Notes under the pieces: generated by a model
Database searches by the model: none
Told to the model about the DNA's origin: nothing
The model's input: the letters and a program-made list of their open reading frames with translations, nothing else
Source of the DNA: Gracilaria vermiculophylla
Taxonomy: Eukaryota > Rhodophyta > Florideophyceae > Gracilariales > Gracilariaceae
Assembly: GCA_019155205.2 (NCBI GenBank)
Contig: JAHNZQ020000308.1
Coordinates: forward strand, 4,514,642 to 4,578,641
DNA: 64,000 nt
Direction of reading: 5' to 3'
In this document: in pieces, positions 33,315 through 43,182 of the stretch
How positions within the stretch are numbered: position 1 is the stretch's first letter
Layout: each line of letters begins with the position of its first letter
Position numbers and translations under genes: made by a program

Positions 33315-33324
33315 AGTCAGTGAC

Positions 33325-33334
33325 AGAGGGGGGG
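33325..33334 (+). promoter_or_regulatory. Copia polypurine tract
   Basis: AGAGGGGGGG immediately before the copia 3' LTR. Confidence 0.85.
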
Positions 33335-33897
33335 TGTTGGATAAGCTGCCTGTGCTGTCACTGACAACTAAATGTTCCGGGGAACATGGGCTGTATTGAA
33401 TGTTGACTTTGTGTGGTACACGTGTGCAGGTGTGCTACCCGGCACGTTGTTCACTACCATATCGTTTCCAGGTGTACACATTGCAAACTCAGCTTAATGT
33501 ACACCGGATATGGTTTAGTGTAATGTGCCTCGTCATGGTAACTATACACACACATTGCTGTATGGACACGAGTGGTGGCGGAATACAGAGAGTGTAAGGT
33601 GGTTGAGTGAATTTGTGCATTGTCATGGTCTCGTGAGTGTACGGAACTGTCATGCCTTGTTGTGCCTTGCTGTTGTAAGCATTATTGAATTGTGGCTAGT
33701 ACATTTATGTCATGTTACAATATGATTGGTAGTAATGAGTGTCTCGCCTCTGTCGTGTAATTTCTGATGCAACCTAGTCGGTGCAACTGAACCACTATAT
33801 AAGTCGTGGTCGAGGCATCTCCAAGTAAATCCAAGCCAGAGCAGGCGAACATTCTTAGTATCCCTCCAACATTCCCTTGCCCCTCTGACATCCAATA
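33335..33897 (+). repeat. Copia 3' LTR
   Basis: 563 bp, TGTTGGATAAGC to CATCCAATA (near-perfect terminal inverted repeat TGTTGGAT/ATCCAATA). The same LTR occurs alone at 16842-17405 and 23670-24232. It is followed, abnormally for a 3' LTR, by a primer-binding site. Confidence 0.93.
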
Positions 33898-33912
33898 GGT
33901 TATGGGCCCAGC
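33898..33912 (+). promoter_or_regulatory. Second copy of the primer-binding site
   Basis: GGTTATGGGCCCAGC, identical to 29188-29202, placed downstream of the copia 3' LTR where it marks the start of the TRIM interior. Confidence 0.78.
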
Positions 33913-33929
33913 TAAACGCTAGGACCGTG

Positions 33930-33940
33930 GGTTCAATTCC
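33930..33940 (+). promoter_or_regulatory. Pol III B-box-like sequence in TRIM interior
   Basis: GGTTCAATTCC matches the B-box consensus GGTTCRANTCC. The flanking GTGGG and CCCAG form most of a T-stem. In the uninterrupted TRIM it would lie about 53 bases after the A-box-like TAGCTCATCTGT of the LTR. Confidence 0.45.
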
Positions 33941-34031
33941 CAGAAGTGACCTGAGCCTGAGAATTGTACATGTGTACAGCAGTAGTCAAAAGTGGTTACT
34001 GTAAGCTTGAGAGCTCGTTCTGTAAAGAAGT

Positions 34032-34047
34032 ACAGGGCGAGGGGGCG
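34032..34047 (+). promoter_or_regulatory. TRIM polypurine tract
   Basis: ACAGGGCGAGGGGGCG immediately before the right TRIM LTR. Confidence 0.65.
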
Positions 34048-34126
34048 TGTTGATAGTTCAAATGGTGAACTGTGCGCCCTGTTTCACAAGAGAGTATAGC
34101 GCAAATAGCTCATCTGTTTACTAACA
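34048..34126 (+). repeat. Right 79-bp TRIM LTR
   Basis: TGTTGATAGTTC ... TTTACTAACA with TGTTG/TAACA ends; five differences from the left copy. It is followed by TCGCA, the right half of the target duplication. Confidence 0.82.
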
Positions 34127-34585
34127 TCGCAAGGGCGGAGCGTCCATCGGTGATGTTTCCGAAATGCCCGGCTCGCTGGTGAGCGCTTTCTTTGTACAGG
34201 AGTAGTTGGAATCGAGACTGAATCTCGCGCTCTTCAGCACTCCCGAGGTAAGAAGTATCGCAGAGTCCCACTGCGGTCGAGTACTGTCACCATTCACCAC
34301 CGTGTGGAGCCAGTGAGCTCGGAAGAGTTCCACACGGTTTCGCGTCTTGTTGTTCCAAGTGACCTCCGGTACAGCGCGGAATCGCATTGCCTGAAGGTAA
34401 GATCCAAAATGGTGAATGTAATCCGTCATGGAAAAAGGGAGACTGACGCACCCGTCATGGAAGGGCACAAAGACCCTTGTAGCACGATGGTCGAAGTGCT
34501 CCCCTCGGCGGAACGGCGCACCGTTGGAGGTATGATGCACCTCAGAATCGGACTGAGAAGTAAGAGCCTGGGCCGGAGAACGCAT
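34127..34585 (-). pseudogene. Antisense accessory ORF of the Ty3 family, copy C (N-terminal part)
   Basis: The conserved Met at 34585 opens MRSPAQALTSQSDSEV, then FRRGEHFDHRATRVFVPFHD, DYIHHFGSYLQAMRFRAVPE and RAHWLHTVVNGD. A frameshift follows and the reading reaches the TRIM insertion at 34126. The rest continues at 29108-28904 (GYNNTEFHDMPSGQRPK-like). DNA differences from copy A fall mostly at third codon positions of this frame. No domain was recognised. Confidence 0.68.
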
Positions 34586-35057
34586 CCCAAAGGTTTACGT
34601 GGTTGGAAGCACGGAGACCCATTGTGTAGTAACACCAGAGGAGATTTACGGAACATAACTGGGGGAGAGGCTCGCCGTTATTCAACCTCAAGTAGAAGAA
34701 GCTGTGTGACGAAGCCATTGAGGAGAACACGGTGAAGAAGGACGAGGAGATGCGGGGGAGGTGTAGTGCAGTGACTCCTAAGCAAAAATGGTGGTTTGGC
34801 TTTTCGGCATGATATTCCTAAGGAGGGCTCTTATTAACTGAGCCACGTGGGCCATGATGCGGCCGGCTAGCGCTACAGTCTCTTTAAGGGATGGTAGAAT
34901 TTGTATTTATTTTAATTAATTTGTGCGGGTTATTACTACAGTAGTGAGACCTACCGAGGCGGGCTCCTGGCTTGATATTTAATCTGCCGGTCGAGCTCCG
35001 TCTCTGGAGAAGTAAAGTAAGCACCCTTGAGTCTTTCTCTACGTTTTTCGGTTAGTA

Positions 35058-36409
35058 CAGGTAAACACTGTGATTAGTGTGGACCACACTAATTTTGAAG
35101 CCACAAAAATCCGGGGGGACACAGTAATCAGCGTGGACCACACTATTTCGGTGTCTACACTAATTTTGAGGTGGGTCAATTACTGTGGATCACACTAGTT
35201 TACTGTCACGGAAATAGTGTGGATCATTACGGGCTCATGCCCACCAATTCACTGTTGAAATTAGCGCGATACTTTGATATTATGGCCTGAAGCTCCGGAA
35301 ACAACTGGCGTTCCTCCCACTGACCATTCAAATTAAGAGCAATACCACACCTGATCATCGCTTTTCTCGCATAACTAATACCATCACTGTCTCTCTGGCC
35401 ACTCACAACACGCGCAGACTTCGCAGCGAGTTTCAGAAAGTGTCTCTTTCCTGGGTTTGAATGCTTTCCAGAAGCTTTAGGTCCATCGACCCACATCCCG
35501 TTCTCCAGCATACTCATTTTGTAATCATCCCACTCATGACGCCAATAAGTCCTTAGCTTCTGAATCACAAAACTATCGGCAGTTTACACAAGATACGTTG
35601 CGTTACATGGGAAAAATCGAACTTCTGTGTTGCTTTCTCTGAGTGATTCTTTCACAGCATCGGTAAGGCCATACGTGTTGACATTATCGAGATACAGTAC
35701 GCGTCTACGACCGTTTGGTAACGGTTNNNNNNNNNNNNNNNNNNNNNNNNNNNNNNNNNNNNNNNNNNNNNNNNNNNNNNNNNNNNNNNNNNNNNNNNNN
35801 NNNNNNNNNNNNNNNNNNNNNNNNNNGTTGGATATTTGCCTTATAACTGCCACGAAAGAATTGTGGAAACTTCTTCACAGCACGGGATGTCACATGTTTT
35901 TCCCCTTGCGTTTCTGCGTTTGTTAACATCCACTGAGCTATAGAAGCTTTGTGGGTTTTTGTCAGAACAATTTGCGGAAAACGGCTACGTTTTTCTTGGC
36001 TCTGAGTGATATTCTGTGGCTCTCCTTCTGTACTATGTGATGAGGTTTCTTGGATTTCGGCTGTGTCATTGGAGGAATGTGGTCCTGTACGGTTTGTGTT
36101 TGGAACTGGATGAGACATGCGTGCGAAAGCATTGAGAAGGGGTGAGGCAATCAAGGACATTTAAGATGTTGTTGTGCGACACATACGGTTGTATTACTTT
36201 CGGCTGGGGACGATGGTGGCTGGGAATTCTTTAATAACAGGCGAACTGTTTGCGTTGTTTGAATTTTGCCACGTAAAGACGGTTTTGGTTGTCTTTGACC
36301 ACACTATTTACGTGAAGGTACTGGCGCTTCGCACATAAATTAGTGTGGCCTACACTAATTTCCGTGTCTACACTATTGGGGAACCCACACTAATCACAGT
36401 GTTCACCTG
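35058..36409 (-). mobile_element. Pogo-like DNA transposon in a TA target
   Basis: TA at 35056-35057 and 36410-36411 flanks the inverted ends CAGGTAAACACTGTGATTAG and (reverse complement) CAGGTGAACACTGTGATTAG. Both termini hold repeated TAGTGTGG/CCACACTA motifs. The total is 1352 bp including a 100-N gap at 35727-35826. TA duplication is the hallmark of the Tc1/mariner/pogo superfamily. Confidence 0.9.
35227..36160 (-). pseudogene. Pogo-like transposase, interrupted by assembly gap
   Basis: The ATG at 36160 opens a Ser/Thr/His-rich start and then an HTH-like region (SIAQWMLTNAETQGEKHVTS). The gap follows, then the DDE_1 core: RRVLYLDNVNTYGLTDAV with a catalytic Asp, EVRFFPCNATYLV, a stop near 35582, and VIQKLRTYWRHEWDDYK. 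The frame from 35568 to 35227 runs on to ELVGMSP. With the gap and one stop, activity cannot be judged. It would cut and paste the surrounding element. Confidence 0.8.
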
Positions 36410-36668
36410 TAACTTTTGTCAGACGCTTCCAGGTCTCAAAGCCACCGATTCTCAATTTGCCTCACAGCAGCGCCTGTATAAGAAATGTCCGCCCAGTGAA
36501 CTCCCTTCTCCGCCTGGTGCATGCAGATTTGCTTTCAGGATTCTCCCGGCTCGTGACTGTGATTACTGAAGACCACCTTTAGGGACTCGGGCCTTGAAGA
36601 TATCAGAAACTCTTTACGGACGTTGTGCGCTGTCAACTGGAAAAGAGAACGGACGATATCACAGTATA

Positions 36669-37954
36669 AAGTCTATTTCAAAATTATAGGACACCTGGAA
36701 TTTTGATGTAAATCATCGTTTTTAGTACTGTAGTGCTACCAAAATTAGTTTTCAAAAAACTTCAAGTTAAAAAACCGTTTCAAAATCATAGGACATTTCC
36801 CTTTCAACCTTCATTTTGCCTTCTTCAGTAGATGATTTTTGCTTTTGTGTACCAAACAACACTAATTCAACGCTTTTGCATCGCTTTTTTCTAACTTCCC
36901 ATACTTAAAATATTCACAGTTTTCGCGATATTTCCAATACTTTTCTTTTAATCAAAACCTGTTCAGAATGGCCTGTAATGGCCATAAATCATTCTAACGA
37001 GTACAGATTATTCGGTTTCAAGAGGGTTGAAGTAAATCTAACGCGTGAGTATCTGCGTGGCATTAGTCTATAGCAAGAGAAGAACGTTTTTCAATGCTAT
37101 AGACTAGTAAACGGCGGCGCTATCTTGGTTAAAAACCAGTTTACATTTCTGATAAGATATGTAAACTTTTATAAAACGTTGTGTTAAAGCATTTGAAAGC
37201 CTTCCTAAGTCTGTAATGCTTGCTGAGAAGGCTTTATATGTAATTGTTTTCATCTAGAATCCAGTACATAGCATAATATGAGCTCTAATAAAACTTATCT
37301 GTGTTCAAATTTTATTTGATGTTTGTTGCTTATGATAACAATATGTAAAACACTGTTGTTCATCCTAATCAAAGTTTTACTCATTTTCAAAGGCATTCTT
37401 TTTGCAGCTGACTTTTTTTTCAGTGCTCATTGCATACTGTGGCACCATGATTTGTTTATTTGCAGCTTTCAAAAGGAAACGTTGTTCAGTTTTATAAACC
37501 GAAAGAACTTTGAAGCGTTTTTCATTACCATTTTATTCTTTTTTTGTAAACGATTCGTTCTTTTCATGGGTTTTTGAGTGCAAAACACATTGTCAAGACA
37601 ATATTCTTGCAAAACGTTATACTCATTGTTTTAGATGAGAAATATTAAGCTATCAATAAAACTTTATGTTTATATTACAGGAAATATTGAATAAACTGGT
37701 ACAAAAATGAGAACAATGGCCTAGATCTAAGGTACTATTTGAAGTACTGTGTTGTAAGCTTTTAAACCATAAGTTCTTGTGCTTTTTTGAGTAAAGAAAG
37801 CAACATGATGTGGAAATAATCACGTGCGAGTTGGAAGTGTCCTATACTTTTGAAACGCGTTTTTGATGGTTTTAACGAAGGGGGGTGGCTACAGTAGGCA
37901 AAAATCCATATTTTGGCGCGCTTTTGCACTGTCCTATATTTTTGAAAAGCACTG
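36669..37954. mobile_element. Tc1/mariner-type element, decayed or non-autonomous
   Basis: It lies between TA dinucleotides (36667-36668 and 37955-37956). Each end carries two copies of a TTTCAAAATTATAGGACA-like motif: left 36674-36694 and 36776-36796, right 37838-37858 and 37930-37950 inverted. No transposase frame remains. Only a short stretch near 36970-37010 resembles the C-terminal transposase coding region of the neighbour at 38400-38450. The AT-rich interior holds no gene. Confidence 0.75.
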
Positions 37955-38114
37955 TATGTAGACAAATTTCAGCGGTGCCGTCGTGGGCAACATGATAAGG
38001 ATATCAGAACAAAAGAAATCGGGAAAAGTTTTAATGTTTTCACATAATTATAAAGTAATTAAAGTGGACCTCATGGGATGTCATATGACTTTATATGAGG
38101 TCGCTGGTCAGGTA

Positions 38115-39389
38115 CAAACTGTTTCAAAAACATACGACATGCTGTGAAATGTCAAAAAATTGAACAAATGTATACTGTACGCCCACAAAAATAGGTTTCA
38201 GAAAAAAGTAAAGGCAAAAAAACGTTTCAAAAACATATGATCATCAATAACAAATTTTTACTGCGCGACGCTCAATAGTTTACTTTGCATCTTTTTTGCT
38301 GTATTACGCTAATGCAGCGTTTCGGCATCGAATTGATGTACCTTTCCACAATTGAAACTGTTATAGATTCCTAGCAATTTTTAATACAGTTTTTGAGTTC
38401 AAAAACTGTCTGAAATTGCCTTCCATGCGCATAAACCATCCTCGCCAGCAGTTGCCAAACGTTTTCAATTGGGTTCAAAGCTAATGAGCGCCCCGGCCAC
38501 TCTAAAACAGATACCTCAGACTCCTGTAGCCATTTTTTGATTATAGATGCAATGTGTACAGATGCCTTATCCTGTTGAAAAATGAAGTTTTCTTCATGGA
38601 AGGATAAACCAAAAGGTAGCAAATAGTTGTATAGAACTTCTTGATATTTTTCTGCATTCATGTTTGTTTCAATAAATGCAATTTTTGTTAGACCTTTTTT
38701 AGAAAAGACTGCCCAGACCATTACAGAGCCTCCACCAGAGTGCCTGGTATAAAATTCATGAAGTCCCTTACGAAGATCGTGCCAATAAAATTTGTAGCAA
38801 TCTGGTCCGTCCAAGTTGAACTTTTTTTCATCAGTAAAAATAACATTTTCCCCTTCTTTTTTCCAGAAGGCTTTTCCAGCACACCAGTCAATTCGCTTCT
38901 GCTTGTGATGGTCTTGGAAAAAGAAAGTTTTCTTCATTTTTTTATATTTAAATAAATGTGTGCTATTTATCTGCCTCTACATAGTTGATTTAGAAACGTT
39001 GAGATTGATATTAATTCCAATTGTTTTGCACAATACTTTTTCTTTACACAATCGCCTTTTTATTCTTCTTTTGTCTGCTGGGCTGAGCTTCTTCGGGCGT
39101 CCCGGAGATCGTTTTAAGAAATATAGGGTTGGTTTTTGAGAAAAGTAGCAATTGTAACCCTAGAACGCTTTAATTTTTTAGCGATAGCACTGTTAGATTG
39201 CTTCTCGGCGTTCAATTTAACGATTAGAAGCTGTTCTTGCTTGGAAAGTGGCGGGCCTCGAGCCATTTTTACTAGAAAGAAGGTGTACATATCTTTTTGA
39301 AACGATTCTACATAGACTATGTGCAAAATGTAGCCTACAGTACAGTTTTTGCGCACTTTTGAGGGGTAATATGTTTTTGAAACGCACTG
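38115..39389 (-). mobile_element. Tc1/mariner-type transposon
   Basis: About 1275 bp between TA dinucleotides (38113-38114 and 39390-39391). Ends read GTTTCAAAAACATACGACATG (left) and, inverted, GCGTTTCAAAAACATATTAC (right). A second copy of the motif lies about 100 bp inside the left end (38221-38241) and about 85 bp inside the right end. It encodes the transposase below. Confidence 0.85.
38371..39266 (-). pseudogene. Tc1/mariner DD34E transposase, frameshifted
   Basis: The ATG at 39266 begins MARGPPLSKQEQLLIV, an HTH paired-like domain (SAIAKKLKRSRVTIATFL). A frameshift near 39114 leads to SPGRPKKLSPADKRRIKRR, the GRPR-like hinge typical of Tc1. The catalytic part (38937-38371) has VIFTDEKKFNLDG (first Asp), FIFQQDKASVHIA (second Asp) and LNPIENVW (Glu), with 34 residues between the last two, hence DD34E. 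Two of the three parts are out of frame, so the copy is probably inactive although all catalytic residues remain. Confidence 0.88.
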
Positions 39390-39391
39390 TA

Positions 39392-40983
39392 GACACTAGC
39401 TAGAGGTTGTTTGTACGCCTCTTGGTGTTGAGGCAGGAGAGGTGAAAGGTTGTGTACACCTGAGGCGCAGCAGCTGTGTCATTAGGAAGCTGGCCTCTAA
39501 ACGTACGTCTTAGTCGTTGTCGTTGCCGTTTAATACATTCGGCTTCCTGTAATGTTGTAATGTTGTTCGACACACAAGACGCAGTTTGACGTGATTTTCT
39601 ACGTTGACCAATGTTCTTTAGAAAATATAGATGAAGTCAAGGGCTGAGAGCGCCTTTCTACGCGAAAGCATACACCTCGACCACTTACACACTTTGTAAG
39701 GCAAGCGGTTCGTGTGCACAAAACAGATGCGAAGGAGGGGCACGTCGTATGGAAAGGCATTGGTTCTGTATAAGACAGCTTTGCTCTGTGGTTGCTTTTG
39801 GTCAGGTGTGAGGGGTAGAAAGTAGCACCTCCCCTACTTTGTTAGTCAGCAGGTAAGATATGAATCACAAACACAAACGTTCTTGAAGAAAAAGGGGCCT
39901 GGGATGTCCGAGACTAGGAGGGCGGGATACCTAGAGCAGACGAGGCGGCGGTGAGGAGCCACTTGTGACGTGAGCGTCGATGCTTCCGTGAGCAACGGTG
40001 CTAACGTCGAAAAATGTAAGGAGCCGGCGGCCACGGTTTGAACGACGCCCGCTGCTCATTCTGACGCCACATTAATAACTTATGCGTGGCTGAAATGCCA
40101 ATGCAAATGCTACATCGAAGGATCAGCGCATGAGGGTGGGGGCTTGCTAGACATTGTCAGGTTTGCTAATTTTATTGCTGGAACCCGAAGATATTAGTGA
40201 AAAAGTGAGAGAAAAATCGATCGCTCCTTTGAGACCCATGGAAAATAGTTGTTGGGGCTGTTTTGGAGACGGGTAGATCCATGGGTGTGGAAGACATCGT
40301 CTGAGGAGCGCGGTTTCTGCTCTTCCAAAACATGAAAACAGGGTAAAAGTCATTGATGACGCACGGGGTTGCCTACGTGTTCTGCATTGACTATCGGCTT
40401 AGTTGTGTTGTATGGAGCAGCAACTCCGCTATAATGTAAAATTAAAAAATTTCCGATGCATTCACATGTTGCACTGTTACACTCCGCGGGCAATGAGCTT
40501 TTGTTTACGCGCGGTGCACCTGGGTGAAACGCACGAAGGTGGCGCGTGCGGTGCGGGGACGGCAAGCACGCTCTACCAGCACGAATCCCGCGTGCTTCGA
40601 GCGTCGACGATGGCGCCGTTTGGGATGCGAAGCGACGTTCCGCCGCACGCGGGCGACAACGCCCATCAGACGCCACACGAATAGATACAGCTTCGCAAGC
40701 CCCGATCACCCTAAAACGACTGGCCACGTACCATGCGTCGCAACACGTCTCTGCCAATCAGAGTTGCCGAAGCCGATGTAATATCTGCATGCCAGCACCG
40801 TTCACGTGAGAGCAGGCCGCCGCGCAGATATTTGAAAAGTGCTAAGAAGTACCCGAGCTGCTGGGCTCGTTAGCACGGCGCGCGTGCCCCCCCTCGACTG
40901 CATTGCGCGCCCCCCACGGCCTTCGCTCCCTCCCCCCCCGAACTTCCCGCACGCTTTCGGACTCTTCGCCAAAGCGCGTTTCC
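39392..40983. other. No gene seen; boundary between transposon block and gene island
   Basis: Six-frame reading gives only short frames. The part from about 40760 to 40983 is GC- and C-rich (TCCCTCCCCCCCCGAA) and likely holds the promoter and pyrimidine-rich leader of the B-box gene. A CCAAT box lies near 40755. Confidence 0.4.
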
Positions 40984-42486
40984 ATGACACGTCTTGTGCG
41001 CGTGCGAGCCCTTTGCGACGGTTGCTCCGCCGCCGCGGCCACTCTGTTTTGCGTCACCCTCCGCAACGTTCTGTGCGAAACATGCGACTGCGTGTCATCG
41101 CGATCCCATCTTCCGCACTTTACCCTTACTAACGCCATCACAGCGATCCCGTTCTGCGAGTATTGTGATGATGCGCCGGCCACTGTGTACTGCGAGACCG
41201 AGGGCGCAGCGCTTTGCGACAAGTGCAACGACACCGTGCACAAAGCTGCCCCGTATTCGCACTGCCGCACGTCTATTCAGAACACTTTGCGCACCCGTGC
41301 GGTCCAGTTCCGCTCTCGGTCTCAATCAGCCGCACACAAGATTTCCGTCTCGCAAACCAATCAACAGGCATGCATGCACAAGTCGCCTAACGCAAATTCG
41401 CGCATGGATCGCAAGAAGCAGCGTGCTGTTTCCCAGCGTGCCTACACGTCCTCGTCGTTCTTAAGCAATCCAAAACTCGTTCCGAAACCTCCACGTGAGA
41501 AACAGGCGAATGTCTGCGATCGACAGAACGGCCAATTCTGTCCACCTCTCGAGCGAAGCGTCCCTATCTCGAGAAATTCCGATGTGTCCCGAAACCACCT
41601 CGAAAACACCCCTGAGGATCTTGTGCTCCATCAGGCTGTCGAGTTACAGCACTTAGAACCCTTACACCCCTTGCAATCAGAAACTGACCCTCCACGCCAT
41701 AGTCTCTTCCACACAGACGAATATAATCCCTTCTTTTACTCCCGTGCTCCACAGTCTAACGTTCACGTGTCTGTTGATACTTTACCTTTTTCATCAATGC
41801 CCAGCGAGATAGCCGAGGCCGCCAAGTCATTATGTGAGCCGCTTCTGATCACCGAAGACTCAGATATCCAGCCGCTGGAGACAGATCCTCTTGCCGATTC
41901 GGACTCGTGCTCTCTTGACCTTAGCAGCGTCATTCCTACTACGTCCTTGGACCCCGCATCGGATAATACTATGCCGCATGTCAACCTCAGGCCACCACCT
42001 CCATCTCCGTATACATCTACGCTTCCCGGATCTGTTCCACACGATTCTACTCAACCTACCTCCCTTCCTCTCGATACTTCAGGTGACCCCTCCATGTGGC
42101 GAAACCACACCGGAAGCCAATCATCTAAAACCGCTACAGTGGCGGCAGCCGCAACCGCAGCTGCAGAGATGTTTTTACTGAAAAGTGTGCCTGACGCAGC
42201 TGCACCGAAAGAGAAACAAAATCATGCGTCCCTCATGGACGCCTGTCCTGAGATTGATCCCAGGGGGGTGGCCGCGGCCGCTACTGCAGCCGCTGCGTCC
42301 GCCGCAGCCGCCGTCAATATGAATCTAGGAACGCTCTCTCCTCGGCCCCCCTTTCCTGAACTGTCGCTCAAGGGTCGGCTGCCCAGACATGTTTCGGAGC
42401 CGGCCCTCCCACTTCGAGCGGCAGCGCAGCAGCATGTGTTTGACGAGGCTATGAGGCGACTTGACATAGACTTGGTTAAACATTGA
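40984..42486 (+). CDS. Double B-box zinc finger protein
   Basis: 500 residues from the ATG at 40984. The frame is open further upstream but only from a TTG, so this ATG is chosen. Two tandem B-boxes are seen: C11/C14, C23, C31/C34, H42/H45, and C58/C61, C70, C78/C81, H86, H93. B-box proteins of plants and algae bind partners or DNA in light and developmental signalling. The rest is Ser/Pro-rich and probably disordered, with two Ala-rich tracts (near residues 390-400 and 430-445). A conserved-looking C-terminal helix (HVFDEAMRRLDIDLV) closes it. No CCT domain is seen, so it is like the B-box-only plant classes rather than CONSTANS itself. It is intronless. Probably a nuclear transcription regulator. 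Confidence 0.9.
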   Translation: MTRLVRVRALCDGCSAAAATLFCVTLRNVLCETCDCVSSRSHLPHFTLTNAITAIPFCEYCDDAPATVYCETEGAALCDKCNDTVHKAAPYSHCRTSIQNTLRTRAVQFRSRSQSAAHKISVSQTNQQACMHKSPNANSRMDRKKQRAVSQRAYTSSSFLSNPKLVPKPPREKQANVCDRQNGQFCPPLERSVPISRNSDVSRNHLENTPEDLVLHQAVELQHLEPLHPLQSETDPPRHSLFHTDEYNPFFYSRAPQSNVHVSVDTLPFSSMPSEIAEAAKSLCEPLLITEDSDIQPLETDPLADSDSCSLDLSSVIPTTSLDPASDNTMPHVNLRPPPPSPYTSTLPGSVPHDSTQPTSLPLDTSGDPSMWRNHTGSQSSKTATVAAAATAAAEMFLLKSVPDAAAPKEKQNHASLMDACPEIDPRGVAAAATAAAASAAAAVNMNLGTLSPRPPFPELSLKGRLPRHVSEPALPLRAAAQQHVFDEAMRRLDIDLVKH

Positions 42487-43182
42487 TTCAAAGACAAAAT
42501 GTACTTGTCACGCGAGAAGCACTAGCGGGAGACACCAGTCCGGCGCTGTTGATAGGACAAATCAGGTTTTAGCGTTGGGGCACGACTACTTTTCAAATGA
42601 AGATGGAAAATGTGATGCGATTGACGATGTCAGTGCACGGAGAGAAGAACTTGCCCCGTTTGCCTCACTTCGCCTAACGTAGCTTGATCAATCTCAGCCC
42701 TCGCCACATACATACGAAGGGATGCCGATCTCTGTTCCCTGCTCGGGTCGGATACTGATTAAAGCTATGCGAGCACTCACTGATTGGTTTTTCTCAATCC
42801 CCTTCTAGCTTCGTAGGTTAGCTTTTTGTAACATTATCTTACGAAGATTAAAGTTGTTTTAACCTCACTGTCTTAATCAAGAGGCATCGGCATATATTTT
42901 AATTTCTAGGGGATTCAAGATGTACATCCCTGATAACCGTGGCTTGAACTGTAATCAATATACCGTATTGTGGTGTGCTGATGATGATTCAAGTGATAAA
43001 TATTTTTTTTCCACCGTATCAATGTAGTTCCATATATATTCGTAGAGAAGAATAATGTGGTAAGCTTTGTTCAAGCGGTCATTCAAAAAATGCGGTCCGC
43101 TTGGACTCAAAAAGATTATTCAATGAATGATTCCTGTTTCCCAATTGATGCTTGTCGGTGGACTATTTCGCACGCTTTAGCT
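42487..43182. other. Intergenic, 3' sides of the B-box and uL14 genes
   Basis: AT-rich toward 42820-43130, with no coding frame. It must hold the 3' untranslated regions of the two converging genes; no single clear poly(A) signal stands out. Confidence 0.5.

Larger units (their letters stand above)
29109..34126 (+). mobile_element. TRIM/copia composite retroelement in Ty3 element C
   Basis: Both outer ends are a 79-bp direct repeat (29109-29187 and 34048-34126; five differences), with TG...CA ends and a 5-bp duplication outside (CCGCA left, TCGCA right, one mismatch). The order is small LTR, primer-binding site, copia gag-pol, copia polypurine tract, copia LTR, the same primer-binding site again, a short TRIM interior, its polypurine tract, small LTR. 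A copia element without its 5' LTR thus sits inside a miniature retrotransposon, joined exactly at the primer-binding sequence. Confidence 0.8.
28904..36663 (+). mobile_element. Ty3 element C remnant (3' part) with nested insertions
   Basis: Two blocks, 28904-29108 and 34127-36663, belong to one Ty3 copy: the antisense-ORF region, a purine-rich stretch and the 3' LTR. The first block begins directly at the end of element B's LTR, in the middle of the antisense ORF. The 5018-bp TRIM/copia composite separates the blocks. The LTR itself is split by a pogo-like transposon. Gag and pol of this copy are absent. Confidence 0.85.
34762..36663 (+). repeat. 3' LTR of Ty3 element C, split by a transposon
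   Basis: TGTAGTGCAGTG at 34762 to ATATCACA at 36663. It is interrupted at a TA by the pogo-like element (35058-36409). Purine-rich GATGCGGGGGAGG lies just before the LTR. Confidence 0.85.

Noticed and set aside
33898..33960. Possible tRNA gene at the TRIM interior
   Set aside because: The T-arm and B box are present, but no acceptor stem pairs and the anticodon region is a primer-binding site, so it is treated as a retroelement part.
35058..35225. CRISPR-like array from repeated CACTA motifs
   Set aside because: Units are short, palindromic and irregularly spaced, lie inside transposon ends, and the genome is eukaryotic.
37323..37577. 84-codon Phe-rich plus frame inside the decayed Tc1 element
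   Set aside because: Composition reflects T-rich DNA; no transposase or other motif.
40903..40983. N-terminal extension of the B-box protein
   Set aside because: The frame is open but its upstream start is TTG; the first ATG is 40984, directly before the first B-box. Similar non-ATG extensions were dropped for eIF3g, ALY/REF and the ABHD17-like gene.
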